The notes beneath the pieces are model-generated. The model saw nothing but the letters and a program-made list of their open reading frames with translations. It ran no database searches and had not been told where the DNA came from. This document shows, in pieces, positions 8,690-16,086 of a stretch of 64,000 bases of DNA. The position numbers were made by a program, and so were the translations under genes. The first letter of the stretch is position 1. Every line of letters begins with the position of its first letter. This stretch comes from Gammaproteobacteria bacterium (GTDB lineage Bacteria; Pseudomonadota; Gammaproteobacteria; HK1), in assembly GCA_009937425.1 (NCBI GenBank), contig JAACFO010000008.1, positions 1 through 64,000 of the forward strand. The letters are read 5' to 3'.

Positions 8690-9580
8690 GTGACGAAACA
8701 TGGGCGCACACCCGTGGAGGCGCGGCGTTCCTGGTACTTCGTCGAGGGGGCTAACGACGAAGCACTGGCCGCGGCGCTGGACAGTGGCGCCGACGTGCTG
8801 ATCCAGGAGTTGGAGGACTTCACGCCGCCGGCCCGTCGTCCCCACGCCCGGGCCATCAGCCCTGAGGTCATCGGGGGTTGGAAAGCGGCGGGCGTGGTGG
8901 CGGCGGTGCGGGTGAATCCCCTGGAAGACGGCGGACTCGATGATCTGCAAGCCGTGATGCGTGGCGCGCCCGACGTCATCCTGTTGCCGAAGGCCAACGA
9001 CGCCGATCAAATTCGGGCGCTGGATGCAGCGGTCACCGATTTGGAACGCAGCAACGGCATCGCCGCCGCAAGCACGGAGTTGGTACCCAACGTGGAACTG
9101 GCCCGCGGGCTGCTGAACACCTTCTCCATCTGCCGCGCCAGTCCGCGGGTAAGCGCCTGCCTGGTGGCATCGGAAGACATGGCGTCGGATCTGGGTGCGG
9201 AGCGCAGCCCCGGCGGCGGCGAACTCGATTACGTGCGCGCGCGTTTCCATCTCGAGTGTGTCGCGGCCGGTGTCATGTCCATCGATCGACCGTATACCTG
9301 GACGGACTCCCCGGGCGTCGAGGCCGAGTGCCTTGCGGCCCGCCGACTGGGCTACCGGGCCAAGAGCGCCGTGCATGCTGGGCACGCAACCATCATCAAC
9401 CGGTTGCTGACGCCGTCCGCCGCCGAGGTGGCCCGGGCCAGACGGCTGGTGGAGGCCTTCGAAGCCGCGCAGTTGGCGGGGCAGGCCAGGGTCGAAGTGG
9501 ACGGCTCGCTGGTGGAAGTACCCAGCTACCTCAACGCGCGCCGACTGCTGGAGCGGGCCACTGAGCTGGGTGTCGCGTAG
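8690..9580 (+). CDS. HpcH/HpaI (CitE-like) aldolase/lyase family protein
   Basis: TIM-barrel C-C lyase-family protein of 296 residues starting with GTG. Motifs of the CitE-like group are visible: ADVLIQELEDFTPPARRPHAR near residue 34 (acidic metal ligand and basic residues), VAAVRVNPLEDGGLDDL, DVILLPKAND, and VASEDMASDLGAERSP with a second acidic metal site. Relatives cleave citramalyl-, malyl- or beta-methylmalyl-CoA, or are malyl-CoA thioesterases. The substrate cannot be chosen from sequence alone. It is probably co-transcribed with the upstream aspartate aminotransferase, which hints at C4 keto-acid metabolism. Confidence 0.82.
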   Translation: MTKHGRTPVEARRSWYFVEGANDEALAAALDSGADVLIQELEDFTPPARRPHARAISPEVIGGWKAAGVVAAVRVNPLEDGGLDDLQAVMRGAPDVILLPKANDADQIRALDAAVTDLERSNGIAAASTELVPNVELARGLLNTFSICRASPRVSACLVASEDMASDLGAERSPGGGELDYVRARFHLECVAAGVMSIDRPYTWTDSPGVEAECLAARRLGYRAKSAVHAGHATIINRLLTPSAAEVARARRLVEAFEAAQLAGQARVEVDGSLVEVPSYLNARRLLERATELGVA

Positions 9581-9589
9581 GCTTGGCGC

Positions 9590-10231
9590 CTATCCCGGCA
9601 GCGCGCAGCGTACGCCGGTGCCGCCGTGACCGCAGTATCCGCTTGGATTTTTCGCCAGGTATTGCTGATGGTAGTCCTCGGCATAGTAGAACTCCGGCGC
9701 CGGTAGAATTTCCGTGCCGATGTCACCATAGCCGGCAGCGGACAAGGCCTTTCGGTAGTCGTCACGGGATGCCTCGGCGGCCTGCTGCTGGGCGTCTCCA
9801 TAGGTATAAATGCCGGATCGGTACTGGGTGCCCACATCATTTCCCTGGCGCATTCCCTGGGTTGGATCGTGGCCTTCCCAGAACAGCTTGAGCAGTTGGG
9901 CATAGGAAATCACGCTCGGGTCGAATACCACCAGCACCACCTCGTTGTGGCCTGTTTGACCGCTGCATACTTCCTGGTAGGTGGGATTGACCGTATAGCC
10001 GCCCGAGTAGCCGACAGCGGTCGTGTACACCCCGGGCTGTTCCCAGAAAAGTTTCTCCACGCCCCAAAAGCAGCCGAGGCCGAACATGGCTTGCAGCATG
10101 TTTTCGGGAAAGGGTCCTGACAGCGGCCGTCCGTTGACATAGTGCGTTTCCGGCACCGGCATGGGTTCATCGCGCCCGGGCAGCGCGTCCTGGGGTGAGG
10201 GCATGTAGGACTTCTTCTTGAATGAGAACAT
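9590..10231 (-). CDS. msrA: peptide methionine sulfoxide reductase MsrA
   Basis: Repairs oxidised proteins by reducing the S-epimer of methionine sulfoxide. It has 213 residues. The catalytic motif GCFWGVEK carries Cys54, and further family signatures follow: [52 protein letters not shown], and a C-terminal [10 protein letters not shown] segment with two cysteines suited to resolve the disulfide. The N-terminus is longer than in minimal MsrA, as in the E. coli type, and shows no signal peptide, so it is probably cytoplasmic. It converges with the CitE-like gene (9-bp gap) and diverges from the GNAT gene. Confidence 0.95.
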   Translation of the reverse strand: MFSFKKKSYMPSPQDALPGRDEPMPVPETHYVNGRPLSGPFPENMLQAMFGLGCFWGVEKLFWEQPGVYTTAVGYSGGYTVNPTYQEVCSGQTGHNEVVLVVFDPSVISYAQLLKLFWEGHDPTQGMRQGNDVGTQYRSGIYTYGDAQQQAAEASRDDYRKALSAAGYGDIGTEILPAPEFYYAEDYHQQYLAKNPSGYCGHGGTGVRCALPG

Positions 10232-10285
10232 GAGTTACTCCAGGAAAAATCTTCCCGAAAAGCGGGCCCTTACTGGAATCGGAGA

Positions 10286-10320
10286 CTTGCAATGAACCAT
10301 CTCCCTTGTTGTATTGCAAG
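10286..10320. promoter_or_regulatory. inverted repeat in the msrA/GNAT divergent region
   Basis: Perfect 8-bp arms CTTGCAAT (10286-10293) and ATTGCAAG (10313-10320), separated by 19 bases, lie midway between the divergent msrA and acetyltransferase starts. This is an operator-like arrangement, but an 8-bp inverted repeat can occur by chance. Confidence 0.25.
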
Positions 10321-10358
10321 ACCTCGAGCCAGCAACGCTTTTCATGGCAGGGTAGAAC

Positions 10359-10859
10359 ATGAGTACCGCATCCGTCGTTATTCGCCCGGCCCGGTCCGAC
10401 GATGCCCAGGCGATTTGTGACATATATAACGAAGGCATCGAGGATGGCGATGCGACTCTGGAAACCCGCCTGCGTACCAGTGACGAACAACGGGCCTGGC
10501 TGGAATCCAGGAGCGAAGGTCATCCTGTGGTGGTTGCCGAAAGGGCGGGACCGGTAGTCGGGTGGGGCAGTCTGAACCGGTTCAATCCCCGTCCCGCATA
10601 CGACCACGTGACAGAGTTTTCAGTCTACGTCGCGCGTTCGTCGCGGGGTACAGGGGTCGGCCGCAGCCTGCTCGAGAATCTGGTCGAATCGGCACGTGTC
10701 ATCGGCTATCACAAGATGGTGCTCGCCGCGTTCGATTGGAATACCGCTGGAGTCGCGCTCTACAAACGCATGGGATTTCGTCAGGTGGGAATTTATCGCG
10801 AGCAGGGCCTGCTGAACGGCCGCTGGGTCGACACCGTGATTATGGAGAAGCTTCTCTAG
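10359..10859 (+). CDS. GNAT acetyltransferase, phosphinothricin/amino-acid type
   Basis: Single GNAT domain of 166 residues that transfers acetyl from acetyl-CoA to a small amine. Features of the phosphinothricin acetyltransferase/YncA group are IRPARSDDAQAICDIYNEGI at the N-terminus, the acetyl-CoA loop SRGTGVGRSLLENLVE (about 95-112), and the C-terminal NTAGVALYKRMGFRQVGIYREQG. Homologues acetylate methionine sulfone/sulfoximine or similar glutamate analogues. It lies divergent to msrA, and both are linked to oxidised or toxic methionine derivatives, which may be coincidence. Its last four bases overlap the end of the convergent small ORF. Confidence 0.88.
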   Translation: MSTASVVIRPARSDDAQAICDIYNEGIEDGDATLETRLRTSDEQRAWLESRSEGHPVVVAERAGPVVGWGSLNRFNPRPAYDHVTEFSVYVARSSRGTGVGRSLLENLVESARVIGYHKMVLAAFDWNTAGVALYKRMGFRQVGIYREQGLLNGRWVDTVIMEKLL

Positions 10860-11083
10860 GAGCGCGGCTTGCGAAGAATCAACTTGATGCGATTGGAAGC
10901 GACCATCCCGAGTTTTTTGCGCACCCGGGGGAGCACGTACTCGGGTGGAAATCCGCGCCTGTTCAGATCCACCATTATCTCTTTGATGAAGATGTCGGGT
11001 TTGCTGCGAGACAGCGCAATGTAGAGCAGGTCGAACTGGGTTTGAGACCAGAGGGTCTTTGGCTGCGTATCTTCATTGAGCAT
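10856..11083 (-). CDS. small basic protein of unknown function
   Basis: A 75-residue protein, basic in its second half (about 40-75), with no membrane segment, no cysteine and no family I recognise. An ACAGG-like ribosome-binding site sits about ten bases before the ATG. The reading frame ends exactly at the convergent acetyltransferase (4-bp overlap). The composition is ordinary and soluble-looking, unlike a random GC-rich shadow frame, which supports a real gene. Function unknown. Confidence 0.55.
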   Translation of the reverse strand: MLNEDTQPKTLWSQTQFDLLYIALSRSKPDIFIKEIMVDLNRRGFPPEYVLPRVRKKLGMVASNRIKLILRKPRS

Positions 11084-11163
11084 GATTCATGCCTGTTACA
11101 TTCGCGCACGAGCGTGAGCCTATATGAAGCTATCGACCGGGGCCGGCGTGAACTTTAGGGTTT

Positions 11164-11520
11164 CTAGATTCCGAAGGAAGAGCCACAACCACAGGTGGTC
11201 GTGGCGTTGGGATTATTGATGACGAACCGCGCACCCTGCAGGTCTTCCAGGTAATCGATCTCGGCACCCATCAGGTATTGAAAGCTCATGGGGTCTACCA
11301 GGAGTTTGACACCCTCGGTCTCGACAACCATGTCGTCCTGATTTTCCTGCTCTTCCAGCGCGAAGCCATACTGGAATCCGGAACAGCCGCCACCCTGGAT
11401 GTAAACACGCAACATGGAGCCGGAATTGTCCTGGCGGGCGCCCAATTCCTTCACCTTCTCGGCAGCGTGCTGCGTGAAAGCGAGCGCCTGCGGGGGGAGT
11501 GTGTCTTGCTCAGTGTTCAT
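11164..11520 (-). CDS. erpA: A-type iron-sulfur carrier ErpA
   Basis: Fe-S cluster carrier of 118 residues that delivers clusters to target apoproteins such as isoprenoid synthesis enzymes. All three cluster-ligand cysteines are present: Cys46 in [11 protein letters not shown], and Cys110 and Cys112 in TCGCGSSF. The family motif [10 protein letters not shown] is also intact. The [16 protein letters not shown] stretch favours ErpA over IscA. It lies 47 bp downstream of a MarR-family gene on the same strand, so the two may form an operon. Confidence 0.93.
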   Translation of the reverse strand: MNTEQDTLPPQALAFTQHAAEKVKELGARQDNSGSMLRVYIQGGGCSGFQYGFALEEQENQDDMVVETEGVKLLVDPMSFQYLMGAEIDYLEDLQGARFVINNPNATTTCGCGSSFGI

Positions 11521-11567
11521 AGTTATCTCGTTGTTTCAAATTCGTCGGTCAATTTCACCTGGTTAAA

Positions 11568-12158
11568 TCAATGCCCCTGCCGGCAACGGTGGTCGACGCA
11601 AATCCTGCCGAGCTCCTGAGCGCCAAGCACTTCGTCCTGAAGGCGGCAGTGATGGCCGCAGCCTTCCTGGTGTTCAGTGTCGGCGGCACCCAGGTGTTCA
11701 CAGGATGTGCACACACCGAAAGGTCGTCGCGCGCGCTTCTCCAGGACCTGATCAAGCATAGCCCGCAGTCCCAGGACCAGCGCCGAGCACTGCTCCACCG
11801 GCAGGGCGCCGGCCGCGCTCACGAACTCACCCAGAGGGTCGGAAGCGAGTACCAGTTGCGCCTTTTCCGTGAGATCCAGTCGAAAGCTACGCTGATCGTG
11901 CTTTACGGGCAGGCGCTGCAAATAGCCCTTGTGCACCAGCGAGCGGATGGTCTGAGATGCCGTCCCGCGAGTCGTCCCGTGGTACTGCGCGAAGGCGCTC
12001 ACGGTACGGGAAAATCGGTTGGCGCGTTCGAAATAGCGCAGGGCCGACCATTGGGCGGGATGCAGACCGGCGCTGAATGCCTCGGAACAGGCACAGCGTC
12101 CAAGCTGCTCAACCAGCTCGGCCACCGCTTGCTCCGGCGTGGGGGATTGCTCTGGCAT
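11568..12158 (-). CDS. MarR-family regulator with C-terminal cysteine cluster
   Basis: Winged-helix regulator of 196 residues. The frame stays open far upstream, but only the ATG at 12158 begins the recognisable protein. The MarR core (about 10-145) includes GTTRGTASQTIRSLVHKGYL as recognition region and HDQRSFRLDLTEKAQ as wing. The C-terminal tail (148-196) carries six cysteines (150, 153, 167, 171, 187, 192) plus several histidines, in a pattern such as FGVCTSCEHL...GHHCRL...ICVDH that resembles metal- or Fe-S-binding tails of some MarR proteins. It sits just upstream of erpA, so a role in sensing iron-sulfur or redox state is a reasonable inference. Confidence 0.85.
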   Translation of the reverse strand: MPEQSPTPEQAVAELVEQLGRCACSEAFSAGLHPAQWSALRYFERANRFSRTVSAFAQYHGTTRGTASQTIRSLVHKGYLQRLPVKHDQRSFRLDLTEKAQLVLASDPLGEFVSAAGALPVEQCSALVLGLRAMLDQVLEKRARRPFGVCTSCEHLGAADTEHQEGCGHHCRLQDEVLGAQELGRICVDHRCRQGH

Positions 12159-12385
12159 ACGAAGATGGTAGCGAGTCGAAACTAAATGTTCAATCCCATG
12201 GCCGGGATTCCGTTCGATCAGGGGCCAATATGTGGGTCGCGTCGCTTCTCTGGGAGCACAAAAGCGATTACTTTTGACCCTGCGGGTAAGCATTCGGCGG
12301 TCAATTCTCCGAATCCGGCGGGTTTGCCGGGAAACCCCGGGCGGCACTGTGCTGTCGAATGGGAATGGTCTGACCAGCGAGAGCC

Positions 12386-13258
12386 ATGAACAAGAAATCA
12401 GTGACGGCATTGGCGGCGGCGTGTTTGCTGGTCGCCGGGTTTCTACCCGGCGGCGTGCAAGCGGCCAGCGACGGGGAGCTCCAGAAGGCGCGCGCGGAAC
12501 TGCGCCTGCGCGCGGAAACCGAGCGGCGCATGCGCCGGGATTTCGAGTCCCTGCTTGCCGGCGGCCGGATGTCGGCTGTTGACGTCGCCGATTTCGAGAA
12601 CTACCTGGCTCGCCTCGGTATGCTGGTGGACAAGCAGCGCAGGGTGGTCGCCAGCCTCGAGGGAGCCGGCTCGGAACGCCCCGCGGGTTCCTCCGATACT
12701 GATCCCCAGGCGGCGCTCCCCGCAGGCTTCGATCGCGGGCAGACCGATGCGGAGAAAATTGCATTATTGGATGCCGAGCTTGGAAACTCGCTGTCCGAGT
12801 TCGACGAGAAGTTGCTACGGGAGCAAAACGAACTTGCGGAGAAGTCTCGCGCGGCATCCACTGGCGAAAGCGGCGACAACCAGGAGTCCGGCGCCGGCGC
12901 GTCGGCAAAGGCCGGTGAAGGGCGGGGCGAAAAGACCGAAGGTGAGGCCAAGGACGGGACCGGCAAGAAAAACGGTGAATCCGCTGCCGAGAGCGGCGAA
13001 AAGACCGGTGACTCGGAGCAACAGGCGCAAGACAGCGCCGACGGTAACGATAGTGCCGGCGGAAACGACAAGGTGGCATCGGCCGGCAGCGCCGGCGGCG
13101 ACAAGGCCAAGACTTCGACGCCAGCGGACATACCGGATGGCAGGGACGACGATATCGTCGCGCGTCAGTTGCGCGAGGCCGCGGAGAACGAGCAGGATCC
13201 GGAGCTACGCGATAAGCTTTGGGAAGAGTATCGGAACTACAAGAATCGTACCCGGTAG
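12386..13258 (+). CDS. exported coiled-coil/low-complexity protein, first gene of the VWA-channel cluster
   Basis: No named family that I recognise. The 290-residue product starts with a clear signal peptide (cleavage near AQA-like VQAAS, residue 26). A helical, charged N-terminal region (about 28-95) comes next. A long Gly/Glu/Lys/Ser/Asp-rich linker (about 150-250) looks disordered. A compact helical C-terminus (about 255-290) contains DDDIVARQLREAAENE and KLWEEYRNYK. The folded ends with a flexible middle suggest a periplasmic tether or adaptor. It is 15 bp upstream of the lipoprotein gene and begins the run of same-strand genes ending at 21740. The start is supported by a GCGAGAG ribosome-binding site. 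Confidence 0.8.
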   Translation: MNKKSVTALAAACLLVAGFLPGGVQAASDGELQKARAELRLRAETERRMRRDFESLLAGGRMSAVDVADFENYLARLGMLVDKQRRVVASLEGAGSERPAGSSDTDPQAALPAGFDRGQTDAEKIALLDAELGNSLSEFDEKLLREQNELAEKSRAASTGESGDNQESGAGASAKAGEGRGEKTEGEAKDGTGKKNGESAAESGEKTGDSEQQAQDSADGNDSAGGNDKVASAGSAGGDKAKTSTPADIPDGRDDDIVARQLREAAENEQDPELRDKLWEEYRNYKNRTR

Positions 13259-13273
13259 ATTCGTGGACCCCAG

Positions 13274-14506
13274 ATGAAGCAGCTCACTCGCTTAATGGTC
13301 GCATTGCTGGCATTGGCGCTGCTCGGCGCCTGCAGCGGCGTCAAGCACAAGGATGTGGAACCCACCCGCATCAGCATGGCGGACAAAGAGCTCGCGGAGT
13401 CCGCGCTTCTCGATGTGGGTATTGCGACCTTCGATGCCGGCCTCGAGACTGCCGATGGCGACGCGCCTGAGGACGTGTTCCCCGACATTCGTAAGAGCGA
13501 GGCGCGGTTCATCCCGGTTCATTTGAAGAACACCATGCAGCGCACCGGGTACTGGGGCGCGGTACGGGTAATACCCAGCCGCACCGAGGCAACCGACGTA
13601 CTGGTCACGGGTAAAATTCTACGTTCTGACGGCGAGACCCTCGAGCTCGCCATCGATGCCTACGATGCCACGGGCAGGCACTGGTTCAGCCATGTTTACG
13701 AAGCATCCATGGAAGCCGAGGAATACGGGGTGTACCGGCGTGGCGAAGAGGATCCTTTCCAGGATCTCTACAACACCATGGCCAACGATCTCGCCAAGCA
13801 CAAGGCGAGTCTCAGCAGCGAAGATTTCGCCAATATTCGACAGGTCTCGGAGTTGCGATTCGCCGCCTGGCTGGCCCCCGACGTGTTCGGGCCCTATCTG
13901 ATGGAAGACGAAGACGGCATCTGGCACGTGAAGAGTCTCCCTGCCAGTAATGATCCCATGTTGCGGCGGGTGCTCAATATACGTGAACGGGAATACATGC
14001 TCATCGATACCCTCACCAGTCACTACGACGTGTACTACGCCAATATGTGGGATCCCTACGTGGGCTGGCGGAAGGCTCGAAGTGAACAGATGGAGTCGCT
14101 GCGCGAGCTGGAGAGCAAGGCATTCTGGCGCAAGCTCGGTGGCGCCGGGCTCATCGCCGGCGCCATTGCCCTGGACATACTGGTTGGCGGAAACAACACC
14201 AGGCTTTTGTCCAACACCATGGTCGTCGGCGGTGTCATGGCGGTGAAGAGCGGCATCGACCTGGGAAACCAGACGGAGATCCACAGAGTCACTATTCGCG
14301 AGCTGGGGACATCTTTCGAATCCGAAGTCAAACCCCTGGTGGTCGACGTGGACGGCGAAACCGTGGAGCTCACGGGCTCGGCGGAGGTCCAGTACGCGGA
14401 CTGGCGGCGTTTATTGAAGAGCATTCATTTTACCGAGACAGGTCTCGGCGAGGTTAACGCGACCATGGAGAAGCCGGTCGCACCGGAGCCCGCTCCCGTC
14501 TATTGA
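13274..14506 (+). CDS. lipoprotein of the VWA-channel cluster
   Basis: A 410-residue lipoprotein with signal peptide and lipobox LGAC (Cys20). Position +2 after the cysteine is Ser-Gly rather than Asp, which favours sorting to the outer membrane. An N-terminal alpha/beta domain (about 40-165) with VLVTGKILRSDGETLEL resembles lipoproteins that compute or bind in the periplasm, but I cannot assign a family. A glycine-rich hydrophobic stretch (about 287-330, GGAGLIAGAIALDILVGG) could insert into or lie on a membrane. It is followed by a beta-rich end and a proline-rich tail. The setting suggests the outer-membrane anchor of the neighbouring machine. Confidence 0.8.
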   Translation: MKQLTRLMVALLALALLGACSGVKHKDVEPTRISMADKELAESALLDVGIATFDAGLETADGDAPEDVFPDIRKSEARFIPVHLKNTMQRTGYWGAVRVIPSRTEATDVLVTGKILRSDGETLELAIDAYDATGRHWFSHVYEASMEAEEYGVYRRGEEDPFQDLYNTMANDLAKHKASLSSEDFANIRQVSELRFAAWLAPDVFGPYLMEDEDGIWHVKSLPASNDPMLRRVLNIREREYMLIDTLTSHYDVYYANMWDPYVGWRKARSEQMESLRELESKAFWRKLGGAGLIAGAIALDILVGGNNTRLLSNTMVVGGVMAVKSGIDLGNQTEIHRVTIRELGTSFESEVKPLVVDVDGETVELTGSAEVQYADWRRLLKSIHFTETGLGEVNATMEKPVAPEPAPVY

Positions 14507-14571
14507 CCCCCCGTGCATCGAGGCTCCGGTGAACTGGTTTCCGACCCGGGCTCAGCCAGGTTCTTACTCCC

Positions 14572-16086
14572 GTGAGTGATTCCATCGACAACGACAGCCA
14601 GCCCGTACCCGACATCGTTCCCGGTGCCGCCGGGACACGGGATCCCGGCGACCGGGGTCCACCGCGGCAACACAGGCCGACACTGCGCCTGGTTATCATC
14701 GCTTTGCTGTGCCTCATGTTGTTGCTGTTGATAGGCGTGGTCGTGGTACTGCCGGATCTGGTCGCCCAGCGCGTGACCGATGAGCAGAAACCCGCGGCGC
14801 CAGCGCCCCCGGTAGTGTCTCCTGTGCCGCCATCGTCCGCCGACGCCAAACGCCTGGCCAGGGAAAAACGTGAAGCCCAGAAGAGGCTTGGTATTGTTCT
14901 CAGAAAACAAACCGAGCTGGAGGCGGAGGGCGTCGCCACCTGGGGTGGGCAGGACTACGAGCTGGCTCTGGATAGCCTGGCCGAGGGGGATGCGGAGCTG
15001 CAAGCCGGGCGCTACGCACAGGCGGCGGACAACTACGGGAAAGTCGGTGCGCAGTTGGACGCGCTGCGCGCATCCATGGCCGACAGGTTGGCCTCAGCGC
15101 TCGGGGCCGGGGACGCTGCACTCGCTGCCAACGACGGTCCCACGGCGCGGCACAATTTCAACCTTGCCCTTGCCATCGCGCCGCTGAACGAGCGCGGGCA
15201 GCAGGGCATGGTGCGTGCCAGGGTATTGGAGCAAGTGCTCGACCTGATCGCCGCCGGCGCCGGGCACGAGTCGCGCGATGAGCTGGACGCTGCGAAAGCC
15301 AAGTATGCCGCAGCGCTCGCCCTCGATGGCCGCTCTCTGCAGGCAAGCGCGGCTCACGATTCCGTTACGGGGAGAATTCGCGATCGTGAGTTCAATGCCG
15401 CCATGTCGGTTGCACTCGCGGCGCTGGATAGAGGCGAATTTGCCGCTACGCGTGCAGCACTGACCCGGGCCGACGGGGTCCGGCCGGGGACCCCGGAAGT
15501 GGCCGACGTGGGCAGGCGCCTGCAAATCGCCGTTCAACACAGCCGCATCGATGCTCTTCGAAGTCAGGCGAAGGTGCTCGAGGGTGACGAGCACTGGAGC
15601 CAGGCCGGCGATCGCTATGCAGCGGTACTCGCCATCGATTCGAAGGCGGCATTCGCCCGCGCCGGCAGAGAAAGAAGCCTGGCCAGGGCGCGCATCCACG
15701 CGGAGCTGGACGCATATCTGGCGGCACCGGGGCGATTGAGTGCCTCGGGACCCCGGGACAATGCCCGGCAACTGCTCAGCGTAACCGCCGGCCTGGATGC
15801 GAAGACGGAACCAAAGCTCGCCGCCAAGGCCGAGCGGCTTGCCGGAGCGCTTGAAATTGCTGAAACGCCCCTGCAGCTTAGACTGCAGTCGGATAATCTC
15901 ACCGACGTTACGGTCTACAAGGTGGGGCGCTTTGGCCGCTTCGCCAGCCGGGACCTCGTTTTGCTACCGGGAAACTACGTGGCGGTGGGTACCCGGTCGG
16001 GCTATCGGGATGTGCGTGTCGAGTTCACGCTGACAGGTGGTCAGGAGCACCCCGACATTACTGTCCGCTGTCAGGAAAAAATTTGA
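14572..16086 (+). CDS. single-pass membrane protein with TPR-like region and PEGA-like end
   Basis: A 504-residue protein starting with GTG. A short proline- and arginine-rich cytoplasmic tail (1-38) precedes one transmembrane helix (about 39-62). The periplasmic part begins with a charged coiled coil (about 75-105). A long alpha-helical, alanine/leucine-rich stretch (about 115-420) follows, with TPR-like units such as GRYAQAADNYGKVGAQLDAL. The last 70 residues form a beta domain whose LLPGNYVAVGTRSGYRDVRVEF resembles PEGA domains. Positive-inside charge predicts the N-terminus in the cytoplasm. It overlaps the next gene by four bases (TTGA), implying coupled translation and a common complex. 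Confidence 0.8.
   Translation: MSDSIDNDSQPVPDIVPGAAGTRDPGDRGPPRQHRPTLRLVIIALLCLMLLLLIGVVVVLPDLVAQRVTDEQKPAAPAPPVVSPVPPSSADAKRLAREKREAQKRLGIVLRKQTELEAEGVATWGGQDYELALDSLAEGDAELQAGRYAQAADNYGKVGAQLDALRASMADRLASALGAGDAALAANDGPTARHNFNLALAIAPLNERGQQGMVRARVLEQVLDLIAAGAGHESRDELDAAKAKYAAALALDGRSLQASAAHDSVTGRIRDREFNAAMSVALAALDRGEFAATRAALTRADGVRPGTPEVADVGRRLQIAVQHSRIDALRSQAKVLEGDEHWSQAGDRYAAVLAIDSKAAFARAGRERSLARARIHAELDAYLAAPGRLSASGPRDNARQLLSVTAGLDAKTEPKLAAKAERLAGALEIAETPLQLRLQSDNLTDVTVYKVGRFGRFASRDLVLLPGNYVAVGTRSGYRDVRVEFTLTGGQEHPDITVRCQEKI

Noticed and set aside
12159-13079. The open frame of the MarR gene continues far upstream, suggesting a much larger fusion
   Set aside because: Upstream of the ATG at 12158 the translation is arginine/proline-rich junk running antisense to the next real gene.
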